Assembly (NCBI RefSeq): GCF_020667835.1
Contig: NZ_JAFMPR010000003.1
Location: forward strand, 248,001-312,000
Source of the DNA: Roseibaca sp. Y0-43
GTDB lineage: Bacteria > Pseudomonadota > Alphaproteobacteria > Rhodobacterales > Rhodobacteraceae
Length of the DNA: 64,000 nucleotides
Direction: 5' to 3'
The notes below the pieces were generated by a model, which was not told the DNA's origin, did no database searches, and saw nothing but the letters and a program-made list of their open reading frames with translations. Every line of letters starts with the position of its first letter. Within the stretch, counting starts at the first letter, position 1. Below are positions 53,147 to 61,448 of the stretch, piece by piece. A program made the position numbers and the translations under genes.

Positions 53147-53907
53147 GACAGGTCCACAAGGTTCAGGGGCACGCCTGCATCGCGCAATGCGCGTGCCTGC
53201 GACGCGGGCAGCCCGGTATCGGTATAGACGGCGTCGAACGCATCCAGCCGGGCCAGCTTGTTCAGTGCGATCCGCCCGAATTTGCCGGACCCCAGCACCA
53301 GCACCCGCCGTTCTGCCGCGGCCAGCATGGCCGCCTTGGCCCGTGTGACCTGCGCGTCTTGCACAAGCGCCACGCCATCGGCCACGCCAGAGGCCGAGAC
53401 CAGCGCCAGATTGACCCGGATACGCCCCAGCGCCGCCTCGCAATCCGGGCCGATAAAGGCGTTATAGGTCGGGGCATAGTTGCCGCCGATGGCGATCAGC
53501 GCAATCTCGTCGCGATGTGCCAGTTCTTGCATCAGCCCAAGGCTGTTGGTCGCGACCGTCAGGGGGGCGGCATCGGCGATCATGGGGGCCAGCGCCGCCA
53601 CGGTGGTCGAATCGTCCAGCAGGACTGCTTGGCCCGGCGTGACTTCGGCCATCGCCGCATGGGCCAGTGCGGCCTTGGTCGCCATGTCGGCCTGACTGCG
53701 ATAGGCATACAGGCTTTCATAGACGCTAGAGGGTTGCGCCGTGACCGCGCCGTGCAATTTGCGCAAGACGCCTTGCTGCGCCAGTTTGTCGATGTCGCGA
53801 TGGATGGTCATGCGCGACACGCCGAAATGTTCGGCCAAGGCGTCTAGCCGGGCTTCGCCCTGCATGCGCACATATTCGGCAATCGCGGTCAGCCGATCGG
53901 GGGTCAT
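53143..53907 (-). CDS. DeoR-family transcriptional regulator, second polyol module
   Basis: The 254-residue protein has a DeoR helix-turn-helix (ARLDALAEHFGVSRMTIHRD, LAQQGVLRKLHGAVTAQPSS) and the ligand domain (GQAVLLDDSTTVAALAPMIA, IAIGGNYAPTYNAFIGPDCE, VLGSGKFGRIALNKLARLDA). It lies between kinase and dehydrogenase genes with 4-base overlaps on both sides, so the three are one tightly coupled operon. It probably senses the phosphorylated polyol or ketose; a palindromic site stands upstream of the operon. Confidence 0.88.
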   Translation of the reverse strand: MTPDRLTAIAEYVRMQGEARLDALAEHFGVSRMTIHRDIDKLAQQGVLRKLHGAVTAQPSSVYESLYAYRSQADMATKAALAHAAMAEVTPGQAVLLDDSTTVAALAPMIADAAPLTVATNSLGLMQELAHRDEIALIAIGGNYAPTYNAFIGPDCEAALGRIRVNLALVSASGVADGVALVQDAQVTRAKAAMLAAAERRVLVLGSGKFGRIALNKLARLDAFDAVYTDTGLPASQARALRDAGVPLNLVDLS

Positions 53908-55412
53908 GGGCGTTCCTCTTCTTCCAGCCGTGCCCAGACCGGGGCCAGGGCATCGGCCATGTCGCAATGCAGCCGGTAGCGCCGGGCAAGGTGAGGGGCG
54001 CGTTCGGGGTCGGGTTGGTAGTGGCGGCGCAGGGTGTTCAGGTCTCTGGGGTCCGCGGTCGGGCTGTCGAACAGGCCAACACCCGCGCCCGCGCACAGGG
54101 CCGCGCCCCATGCGGCGGGTTCTTCGGTATCGGTCACGATCAGGGCTTGGCCCAGCGCATCCGCAAAGAGCTGCGCATAGGACGGGTTGCGAGAGATCCC
54201 GCCGGTCAGGTGCAGCGTGCCCGTCGTGAACCTGTCGCGCAGCGCATCGACATGGACCCGGTGGTTGAAGGCGATGCCTTCCATCAAGGCGCGCAGCATA
54301 TCGCCCCGGTCGCTCCAGCCGCGCAGCCCCAGAAACCCGGCACTTGGCCCCGGCCCGTAAGGAGAACCGAAAAGATAGGGGTGGAACATCACCCCCGAAC
54401 GGCGGTCGCGCGCGGCGTCCAGCTCTTGTGCCAGCTTGGCGTGCAGCCCGTCGCCCAGCCCGGCGCGTTCCTGCGCGCAAAGCCGGTCCATGAACCAGTC
54501 GTAATTCGTGGCCGAGGCGGGCGAGATTGCCATGTTGTTCCATTCGCCCTTGCGCAACCCGTTGCGGCAAAACCAGTGCCGGTCGCAGCGCGGGGCATCG
54601 GACACGGTTTCGTTGATGGAATAGGTGCCCGCCACCATCGTCGCATGACCCAGACCGTAGCCGCCCACGCCTAGTGCCGAAGCCGTCACGTCATGAAGCC
54701 CCGCCACCACGGGCACACCGGCAGGCAGGCCGCAGACAAGCGCGGCCTGCTCTGTCAGCTGTCCGACGATCTGGTCGGGCAGGTCAATCGCAGGCAGCGC
54801 CGGGCGCAAGGCCGCAAGGCCGTAGGCATCCAGAATGTCGGGCGCGTAGTCTTGCGTCTGCACATCGGTAAAGGACGTGCTGGCCTCTGTCAGGTCGGTG
54901 CCGATGGTGCCGGTCAGGCAAAAGCGCAGCCAGTCCTTGCAGGCCAGCACATGCCCGATCGCGGCGAAGCGTTCGGGCTGGTGCCGGGCGATCCACGCCA
55001 GAAGCGCCGAAGGGGCAGAGGCGTGCGGCGTCTGTCCGCTGCGTTGCAGGGCCTTGCCAAAAAGCTCCGTGCGCCCCCACTCGGCCACAAGATCGCCGGC
55101 GCGGCTGTCCAGCGACAGGATGCCGGGGCCAAGCGGCCGCCCGTCACGGTCCAGCAGGTACAGCCCGTCGCCATGTGCCGTGGCCCCTATGGCGGCGACC
55201 TGTGCGGATCGTGGCAGTTGCGCGGCAATCTCTGCCACCGCCTGGCAGGTGGCGCTCCAGAGGGCCGTCATGTCGCGTTCGACGAATTTCGGCTGTGGTA
55301 TGAGTTGCGGAACCCTGCGCCGGGCCACGGCCAAGGGGGTTCCGCTCGTGTCGAACAAGACCGCCTTGGTGACGGTCAGCCCGACATCTATGCCGACCAA
55401 CAGAGGGGTCAT
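53904..55412 (-). CDS. FGGY-family carbohydrate/polyol kinase, second module
   Basis: This 502-residue FGGY kinase has VGIDVGLTVTKAVLFDTSGT, AIGATAHGDGLYLLDRDGRP, SLDSRAG, GLHDVTASALGVGG, MFHPYLFGSPYGPGPSAGFL and LHLTGGISRNPSYAQLFADA. General likeness is to LyxK/xylulokinase-like members rather than EryA. With the following GlpD-like enzyme it repeats the kinase-then-dehydrogenase logic of EryA/EryB, so a polyol such as another tetritol or pentitol is plausible. The substrate cannot be read from sequence. Confidence 0.82.
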   Translation of the reverse strand: MTPLLVGIDVGLTVTKAVLFDTSGTPLAVARRRVPQLIPQPKFVERDMTALWSATCQAVAEIAAQLPRSAQVAAIGATAHGDGLYLLDRDGRPLGPGILSLDSRAGDLVAEWGRTELFGKALQRSGQTPHASAPSALLAWIARHQPERFAAIGHVLACKDWLRFCLTGTIGTDLTEASTSFTDVQTQDYAPDILDAYGLAALRPALPAIDLPDQIVGQLTEQAALVCGLPAGVPVVAGLHDVTASALGVGGYGLGHATMVAGTYSINETVSDAPRCDRHWFCRNGLRKGEWNNMAISPASATNYDWFMDRLCAQERAGLGDGLHAKLAQELDAARDRRSGVMFHPYLFGSPYGPGPSAGFLGLRGWSDRGDMLRALMEGIAFNHRVHVDALRDRFTTGTLHLTGGISRNPSYAQLFADALGQALIVTDTEEPAAWGAALCAGAGVGLFDSPTADPRDLNTLRRHYQPDPERAPHLARRYRLHCDMADALAPVWARLEEEERP

Positions 55413-55441
55413 GGCGGTTTGCTCCAAGCTCTGCCTGCTTT

Positions 55442-55453
55442 GTAACATGTTAC
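55442..55453. promoter_or_regulatory. Palindrome GTAACATGTTAC upstream of the FGGY kinase operon
   Basis: A perfect 12-bp palindrome lies 30 bases upstream of the kinase start, beside AT-rich sequence that could hold the promoter. It shares the ATGTTA word found twice upstream of eryR, the other DeoR-type gene, which supports a DeoR operator role. Confidence 0.5.
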
Positions 55454-55639
55454 GATGATAAATTCACATAAATAAAGGGGCATAATCTGCGATTTAATAC
55501 CTGAGCCATGCCACACCGCCCGCGAAACAATTCTGAGCGCGCCCGTTGAACAGGGCACGGCCCCTTCCCACTTCTGCGATAGGCTCGCGCGCTGGCCATT
55601 TTGACCTGACAGGGCAGACCATGCGACACTGGACAGGTG

Positions 55640-55942
55640 ATGAGTGTAAAGAACCGCAAGCGGATAGAGCGCCAACTGGATGCCATGACGCAGGATGTGC
55701 CGCTTCTGTGGCGGCTGCGCGGGGCATATCGTGACCGCAAGGGCGTGCTGTGGCGTGCGCCACTGGGCCTGATGCTGGTGGCTGGCGGCTTCTTGGCGGT
55801 CTTGCCGGTCTTTGGCCTGTGGATGATCCCCTTGGGTCTTGTCCTGCTGGCTGTCGATCTGCCGCCCCTGCGGCCCATCGTTGGCGCCGCGTTGATCCGC
55901 TTGCGCCGGAAATGGGCGCTGTGGCGGCGCGAAAAGCGTTAA
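55640..55942 (+). CDS. Small membrane protein, unknown function
   Basis: The 100-residue protein has a charged N-terminus (SVKNRKRIERQLDAMTQDVP), a hydrophobic segment (~42-72, LGLMLVAGGFLAVLPVFGLW MI-type) probably making two short helices, and a basic C-terminus (LIRLRRKWALWRREKR). It looks like a conserved Rhodobacterales inner-membrane protein. A GTG three bases upstream is an alternative start. The antiporter gene follows after 21 bases and may be co-transcribed. Confidence 0.6.
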   Translation: MSVKNRKRIERQLDAMTQDVPLLWRLRGAYRDRKGVLWRAPLGLMLVAGGFLAVLPVFGLWMIPLGLVLLAVDLPPLRPIVGAALIRLRRKWALWRREKR

Positions 55943-55963
55943 CCCTTAACGAAAGATCCCGAC

Positions 55964-56878
55964 TTGGATTGGTTGTTTCTTGCTGCGGGCCTGTTGGGCC
56001 TTTTCCTTGGTGGCGAGGCGCTGGTGCGCGGCGCGGTCGCGGTGGCGCATCGTTTCGCCATGCCGCCCCTGCTGATCGGGCTGACCGTGGTGGGCTTTGG
56101 CACCTCGACCCCGGAATTGCTGGTGTCGGTTCAGGCCGCTTTGGGCGGTGTGCCCGATATCGCCATCGGCAATGTGGTGGGTTCTAATATCGGGAATATC
56201 CTGCTGATCGTGGGTGTGACGGCCCTGATCTGGCCCGTCACGGTCGCCGCGCGCAGCCTGCGGCGCGATCTGGCGGTGATGCTGCTGGCCGCGCTCGCGC
56301 TGGTGCCCTTGTTCTGGCTGGGGCAGATCGGGCGTGTTGCGGGGCTGGGGCTGGTGCTGGGCCTGCTGGCCTATCTGGTCTGGTCTTATCTGGACCCGCA
56401 GGGCGATGCGCCTGCATCCGACGCGCCCGTGCAACCGCTCTGGCAATCGCTCGGCTGGCTGGTCGCGGGTTTGATAGGGCTGATGCTGGGCGCGCGGCTG
56501 TTGGTGGATGGCGCGGTCAATATCGCGCAGGCGCTGGGCCTGTCAGAGGCGTTCATCGGCCTGACCATCGTGGCCGTGGGCACGTCGCTGCCAGAACTTG
56601 CGACCTCGCTCATGGCGGCCTTGCGCAAGCAATCGGCGATAGCGATCGGGAATATCGTCGGCTCCAACATCTTCAACGTGCTGGGCATTCTGGGCGCGAC
56701 GGCCATGATCGCGCCGATCCCGGTGGCGGGGCGTTTCCTGACCGTGGATTTGCCAGTGATGATCGGCGTCTCGGCCCTATTGGCCGGGTTACTGCTGGCG
56801 CGTTCCAGCGTTGGCCGTCAAAGTGGCGCGGCGCTGCTTTTGGGCTACGCGGCCTATATCTGGGCCGCGCAGGGTTAG
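55964..56878 (+). CDS. Calcium/sodium antiporter (CaCA family, YrbG-like)
   Basis: The 304-residue protein has two inverted repeats of the CaCA alpha motif: TVVGFGTSTPELLVSVQAAL with GNVVGSNIGNILLIVGV in the first half, and TIVAVGTSLPELATSLMAAL with GNIVGSNIFNVLGILGA in the second. About ten membrane helices are predicted. It exchanges Na+ or H+ for Ca2+. The only usable start is TTG at 55964, since the frame is closed just upstream and no ATG precedes the first helix. Confidence 0.9.
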   Translation: MDWLFLAAGLLGLFLGGEALVRGAVAVAHRFAMPPLLIGLTVVGFGTSTPELLVSVQAALGGVPDIAIGNVVGSNIGNILLIVGVTALIWPVTVAARSLRRDLAVMLLAALALVPLFWLGQIGRVAGLGLVLGLLAYLVWSYLDPQGDAPASDAPVQPLWQSLGWLVAGLIGLMLGARLLVDGAVNIAQALGLSEAFIGLTIVAVGTSLPELATSLMAALRKQSAIAIGNIVGSNIFNVLGILGATAMIAPIPVAGRFLTVDLPVMIGVSALLAGLLLARSSVGRQSGAALLLGYAAYIWAAQG

Positions 56879-56881
56879 CGA

Positions 56882-57319
56882 CTAAACCAGCAGATGCGCC
56901 ATCTGGCGCAGCGCCAGTTCATAACCATGCGTGCCAAAGCCCGCCATCACCGCATCGGCCCGCTGGCTGACATAGGAATGGTGGCGGAACGCCTCGCGCT
57001 TGTGGACCTGGCTGATATGCAGCTCGATCACAGGGCCATCGAAGGCGTTCAGCGCGTCCAGAATGGCGACAGAGGTATGCGTCAACGCGGCGGGGTTGAT
57101 GATGATCCCCGCGGCCGTCCCGCGCGCCTCTTGCACCCAATCGACGATCTGGCCCTCGTGGTTTGATTGCAGGAACCGCAGCTTCAGCACCAACTCTGCA
57201 CCAAGTGCGGCGCAGGCCTGCTCTACATCGGCTAGGGTGGTATGGCCGTAGACCTCTGGCTCTCGCTGGCCGAGCAGGTTCAGGTTGGGGCCGTTCAGAA
57301 TGTAGATCAGGCGGGCCAT
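56882..57319 (-). CDS. aroQ: 3-dehydroquinate dehydratase, type II
   Basis: This 145-residue dodecameric shikimate-pathway enzyme turns 3-dehydroquinate into 3-dehydroshikimate. Motifs: [18 protein letters not shown] (Asn, Arg and catalytic Tyr), [37 protein letters not shown] and [20 protein letters not shown] (catalytic His). The start at 57319 gives [12 protein letters not shown], the family opening; in-frame upstream codons are not conserved. Confidence 0.95.
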   Translation of the reverse strand: MARLIYILNGPNLNLLGQREPEVYGHTTLADVEQACAALGAELVLKLRFLQSNHEGQIVDWVQEARGTAAGIIINPAALTHTSVAILDALNAFDGPVIELHISQVHKREAFRHHSYVSQRADAVMAGFGTHGYELALRQMAHLLV

Positions 57320-57447
57320 GGCGCGCGTCCTTTGTGCTGTCTTGTCCCGTTCTAGCCGCAACTTGGCACGCGCGCCAAGGGAAAGGCGCTTTGAAGTGGT
57401 CGCATGTCTTTTGCGCAAAACCGGGGGCCACTTTTGCGCGACATGCT

Positions 57448-58611
57448 CTACTCCGCCAGAGCGCGCATGACCGCGATCAGGTCGGATTTCCCTTCGAACC
57501 CGATGCCGGGCAGCTCTGGCATGGTGATATAGCCATCCTCGACCCGCACCCCGTCAGGAAAGCCGCCATAGGGTTGGAACAGGTCGGGGTAGCTTTCATT
57601 GCCGCCAAGGCCCAAGCCTGCCGCAATGTTCAGCGACATCTGGTGCCCGCCATGCGGAATGCAGCGACGGCGCGACCAGCCCAACTGGTCCAACACATCG
57701 AGCGTGCGCAGATATTCCACCAAGCCATAGGACAGCGCGCAGTCGAATTGCAGCCAATCGCGGTCGGGGCGCATCCCGCCATAACGCAACAGGTTGCGCG
57801 CATCCTGATGCGAGAACAGGTTTTCGCCCGTGGCCATGGGGCCGGGGTAGAATTCGGACATGGCAGCCTGAAGCTGGAAATCCAGCGGGTCGCCGATTTC
57901 CTCATACCAGAACAGCGGATATTCCCGCAGCATCTTGGCATAGGCGATGGCGGTTTCCAGATCGAAGCGGCCATTGGCATCGACCGCCAGTTGGGCTTGC
58001 GACCCGATCTCATCCAGAACGGCCTCTATCCGGCGCTGGTCTTCGGCCAAGGGCGCGCCGCCGATCTTCATCTTCACGACCGTATAGCCCCGGTCCAGAT
58101 AGCTGCGCATCTCGGCGCGCAACTGGGTGTCATCCTTGCCGGGGTAGTAATAGCCGCCTGCCGCATAGACAAAAACGCGCGGGTCGGCCTGCGCGCCATA
58201 TTCCTCTGCCAACAGGCGAAACAGCGGTTTGCCTGCGATCTTGGCAACAGCGTCCCATACCGCCATGTCGATGGTGCCGACCGCGACCGACCGCTCGCCA
58301 TGGCCGCCCGGTTTTTCATTGGCCATCATCGCGGCCCAGATGCGATGAGGGTCCAGATTGTCGCCCGCGTCATTTACCAGCGATGCCGGGTCGGCCTGCA
58401 ACACCCGGTCGCGGAACCGTTCACGGATCAGCCCACCTTGGCCATAGCGCCCGTTAGAGTTGAAGCCATAGCCCACGACCCGCCGCCCGTCGCGCACTTG
58501 GTCGGTGACGACCGCGACAAGACTGGCGGTCATTTTGCTGAAGTCGATATAGGCGTTGCGGATGGGCGATGCGATGGGTTTTGTTACCTCGCAGATATCC
58601 AGAATACGCAT
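57448..58611 (-). CDS. tarD: D(-)-tartrate dehydratase (enolase superfamily)
   Basis: The 387-residue enzyme belongs to the mandelate-racemase/enolase superfamily. Specific likeness to the bradyrhizobial D-tartrate dehydratase is seen in [20 protein letters not shown] and [20 protein letters not shown]. The catalytic lysine lies in VVKMKIGG, metal ligands in [24 protein letters not shown] and [14 protein letters not shown], and the catalytic histidine in [11 protein letters not shown]. It would give oxaloacetate from D-tartrate. It stands alone, divergent from dinB, with no tartrate transporter beside it. Confidence 0.85.
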   Translation of the reverse strand: MRILDICEVTKPIASPIRNAYIDFSKMTASLVAVVTDQVRDGRRVVGYGFNSNGRYGQGGLIRERFRDRVLQADPASLVNDAGDNLDPHRIWAAMMANEKPGGHGERSVAVGTIDMAVWDAVAKIAGKPLFRLLAEEYGAQADPRVFVYAAGGYYYPGKDDTQLRAEMRSYLDRGYTVVKMKIGGAPLAEDQRRIEAVLDEIGSQAQLAVDANGRFDLETAIAYAKMLREYPLFWYEEIGDPLDFQLQAAMSEFYPGPMATGENLFSHQDARNLLRYGGMRPDRDWLQFDCALSYGLVEYLRTLDVLDQLGWSRRRCIPHGGHQMSLNIAAGLGLGGNESYPDLFQPYGGFPDGVRVEDGYITMPELPGIGFEGKSDLIAVMRALAE

Positions 58612-58714
58612 ATGTGGCCTCCCGTTTTGCGGGCACACTAGAAGCCGCGCGGGCAATGGTCCAGAGCGTGCGATGCCCCTCGCCACTTGCGCGCGCAGCC
58701 GCTATTCTGCGCCT

Positions 58715-59968
58715 ATGCCCGCCCTCTGCCGCGACTGTCTGACCCAATTTCCTGCTGGGCCGCGCTGCCCGGCCTGTCACAGCCGCCGCGTTGTGGCCGA
58801 TGCAGAGCTATACGATCTGTCCATCGCGCATATGGATTGCGACGCGTTCTATGCCAGCGTCGAAAAGCGCGACAACCCGGCCCTGCGCGACAAGCCCGTC
58901 ATCGTCGGCGGCGGGCAGCGGGGTGTTGTCACAACCGCGTGCTACATCGCGCGCATTCATGGCGTGCGCTCTGCCATGCCCATGTTCAAGGCGTTGCAGC
59001 TTTGCCCAGAAGCGGTGGTCGTAAAGCCCCGGTTCGAAGCCTACGCCGCCGCCTCGCGCGAGATAAGGTCGATGATGGAAGACCTGACGCCCGCCATCGA
59101 ACCCCTGTCGCTGGACGAGGCGTTTCTGGATCTGTCGGGCACCGCAACCCTGCACCATGCCCCGCCTGCCGTGATGCTGGCAGGGCTGGTGCGCCGGATG
59201 GAACAGGAGTTGCGCCTGTCGGGGTCCATCGGGCTGTCGCATAACAAGTTTCTGGCCAAGATCGCGTCCGATCTGGACAAGCCGCGTGGGTTCTCGGTGA
59301 TCGCCAAGGCCCAGACCGAAGCCTTCCTGCGCGGCAAACCCGTGGGCATTATCTGGGGCGTGGGGGCCGCGACGCGCGCGCAGTTGGAGCGCGCGGGGAT
59401 CAGCACGATTGACGATCTGCTGCGCTGGGACCGCGCCGATCTGGTTGCGCGCTTCGGATCGATGGGGTTGCGCCTGTATGAGCTTGCGCGTGGGCAGGAT
59501 GCGCGCCGCGTCAGCCCTGATCGTGCGGTGAAATCCATCTCAAAGGAAACCACCTTCGGCAGTGACATCTCTGACCCCGACCTGCTGGAGGGGCATTTGT
59601 GGCGGCTGGTAGAGCAGGTGTCCAGCCGCGCCAAGGCGCGCGGGCTGGCGGGTCGTGTCGTGACCGTGAAGCTGAAGCGCGCCGACCACCGCAGCCTGAC
59701 GCGCCGTCACGCGCTGGATGGGCCGACGGCGCTGGCCGATACGATCTGGCGCACCGCGCGGCCCTTGTTGGCGGGCGCGCTGGGGCAGGGGCCGTTTCGG
59801 CTGATCGGGGTCGGCATTTCCGAGCTGGTCGCAGATGACGGCACAGGGTTCGCGCTGGACTTGTTGGACCAAGGGGCTGCAAAACGCGCCAAGGCAGAGC
59901 GCACGATAGACAGCTTGCGCGACCGTTTCGGGCCGGATGCCGTGATAAAGGGGCGAAGTTTGCGATGA
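58715..59968 (+). CDS. dinB: DNA polymerase IV (DinB) with N-terminal zinc ribbon
   Basis: This 417-residue Y-family polymerase does translesion synthesis. An N-terminal zinc ribbon (CRDCLTQFPAGPRCPACHS, two Cys pairs) precedes the catalytic core. The core carries AHMDCDAFYASVEKRDN (metal Asp), SLDEAFLDLSG (catalytic Asp/Glu), GLSHNKFLAKIASDLDKPRG and the C-terminal little-finger domain. No GTTC-N7-GTTC box is seen upstream, unlike dnaE2. Its stop overlaps the start of an epimerase gene by four bases. Confidence 0.92.
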   Translation: MPALCRDCLTQFPAGPRCPACHSRRVVADAELYDLSIAHMDCDAFYASVEKRDNPALRDKPVIVGGGQRGVVTTACYIARIHGVRSAMPMFKALQLCPEAVVVKPRFEAYAAASREIRSMMEDLTPAIEPLSLDEAFLDLSGTATLHHAPPAVMLAGLVRRMEQELRLSGSIGLSHNKFLAKIASDLDKPRGFSVIAKAQTEAFLRGKPVGIIWGVGAATRAQLERAGISTIDDLLRWDRADLVARFGSMGLRLYELARGQDARRVSPDRAVKSISKETTFGSDISDPDLLEGHLWRLVEQVSSRAKARGLAGRVVTVKLKRADHRSLTRRHALDGPTALADTIWRTARPLLAGALGQGPFRLIGVGISELVADDGTGFALDLLDQGAAKRAKAERTIDSLRDRFGPDAVIKGRSLR

Positions 59969-60795
59969 CACGCGTTTTGGTCATGGGCGCGAGTGGGCGC
60001 ATCGGTGCCTATCTGCGCCAGTTCTGGCACGGTCTGCCGCTGGAACCCGTCTGGCAGTTTCGCAGCAATGCCCCGGATGGCGCGCTTCTCTGGAACCCGC
60101 TTGCGGAGCCGGTGCCCGATTGCGCCCGTGTCGATGCGGTTCTGTGCCTTGCGGGTGTGACCTCTGGCCCCGATCTGGGTCTGAATACCGATCTGGCCTT
60201 GGCCGGGCTGGATGCCGCGCGCAGGCTTGGGGCCGGGCGGGTGCTGCTGGCATCAAGCGTCGCGGTCTATGGCGCGGACCCCGGCCCCCATCCAGAGGAT
60301 GGCCCCTGCACCCCGGCCAATGACTATGGCCGCGCGAAGCTGGCGATGGAGCAGGCGGCGCGTGGGCAGGCCGATATGCTGGAGCTTTGCTGCCTGCGGA
60401 TAGGCAATGTCGCGGGCGCCGATGCGCTTTTGGGCGGGTTGCAGCCCGGTCGCCGCCCAGTGCTGCACCGCTTTGCGGACGGCCAAGCGCCGCGCCGTGC
60501 CTATATCGGGCCACGCGCTTTGGCGCATGTCTTGGCGCAATTGGCCTGCCATGATGGGCCCTTGCCTCCGGCCCTGAACATCGCTCAACCGGGGCTGGTT
60601 GGCATGGATTCGCTGCTGCGCGCTGCCGGGCAGGCGTGGGATTGGGCCGATGCGCCCGCCCATGCCTTGCCCGAATTGCGCCTGTCCCTTGACCGACAGC
60701 AAGCGCTTTGCCCGTTGCCCGCTGTCGCGCCAGACGCCTTGGTAGCCGAGTGGCGCTTGACATGGGCGGCGGCAGCGCCGACAGACCCGGCATGA
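59965..60795 (+). CDS. NAD-dependent epimerase/dehydratase family protein
   Basis: The 276-residue short-chain-type protein has an NAD-binding opening VLVMGASGRIGAYLRQFW, LASSVAVYGADPGPHPEDGP, and the YxxxK pair in NDYGRAKLAMEQAARG. It resembles nucleotide-sugar epimerases/dehydratases of glycan synthesis. It is coupled by 4-base overlaps to dinB upstream and to a sugar transferase downstream, so a polysaccharide role is likely; the substrate is unknown. Confidence 0.8.
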   Translation: MTRVLVMGASGRIGAYLRQFWHGLPLEPVWQFRSNAPDGALLWNPLAEPVPDCARVDAVLCLAGVTSGPDLGLNTDLALAGLDAARRLGAGRVLLASSVAVYGADPGPHPEDGPCTPANDYGRAKLAMEQAARGQADMLELCCLRIGNVAGADALLGGLQPGRRPVLHRFADGQAPRRAYIGPRALAHVLAQLACHDGPLPPALNIAQPGLVGMDSLLRAAGQAWDWADAPAHALPELRLSLDRQQALCPLPAVAPDALVAEWRLTWAAAAPTDPA

Positions 60796-61448
60796 CCCTG
60801 ACCAAACGCCTGTTCGATATCGGTTTCACGATCTTTTTGGCCCCGCCCGCGCTTGCGGTGTTCGCGGTCATTTTCGTTCTGCTGTGGCTGCGCGAGGGCT
60901 GGCCCGTGTTCTACGGGTCGGAACGAATGCACGCGCCGGGCAAAGGGTTCACGCTGTGGAAATTTCGCACCATGCGCAACGTGGCCACGGATTCGGGCGT
61001 GTCGGGGGGCGATAAATCGGACCGCATCACGCCCTTCGGCCGCAAGCTGCGGCGCCTACGGATGGATGAGTTGCCGCAATTTCTGAACATCCTGCGCGGC
61101 GATATCAGTTTTGTCGGCCCGCGCCCGCCGCTGCGCCAATATGTCGAGCGGTTTCCCGAGCTTTACGCGCGCGTGCTGCGGTCGCGGCCGGGGGTGACGG
61201 GGCTGGCGTCATTGGTGTTCGCGCGCCACGAAGAAATGCTTTTGCGCAACTGCGCCACGCCAGAGGAAACGGATGCGGTCTATGCCCGTCGCTGTGTGCC
61301 GCGCAAGGCGCGCATTGACCTGCTGTATCAAAAGCACGCAAGCCTTGGGCTGGACCTGTTGCTGATCGCGCTTACGGTTGCGCGCGCTGCGGGAAAGCTG
61401 CGCGGTCGGCGCTTGCCGCGCCGCCGCCCCGCCCATTGGCGCGCCTAG
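60792..61448 (+). CDS. Undecaprenyl-phosphate sugar transferase (bacterial sugar transferase family)
   Basis: The 218-residue protein has one N-terminal membrane helix (~9-33) and the catalytic domain of initiating sugar-phosphate transferases: VFYGSERMHAPGKGFTLWKF, RKLRRLRMDELPQFLNILRG, DISFVGPRPPLRQYVERFPE and RPGVTGLASL. It would load the first sugar phosphate onto undecaprenyl phosphate for O-antigen or exopolysaccharide. The end overlaps the convergent galE by four bases. Confidence 0.9.
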   Translation: MTLTKRLFDIGFTIFLAPPALAVFAVIFVLLWLREGWPVFYGSERMHAPGKGFTLWKFRTMRNVATDSGVSGGDKSDRITPFGRKLRRLRMDELPQFLNILRGDISFVGPRPPLRQYVERFPELYARVLRSRPGVTGLASLVFARHEEMLLRNCATPEETDAVYARRCVPRKARIDLLYQKHASLGLDLLLIALTVARAAGKLRGRRLPRRRPAHWRA

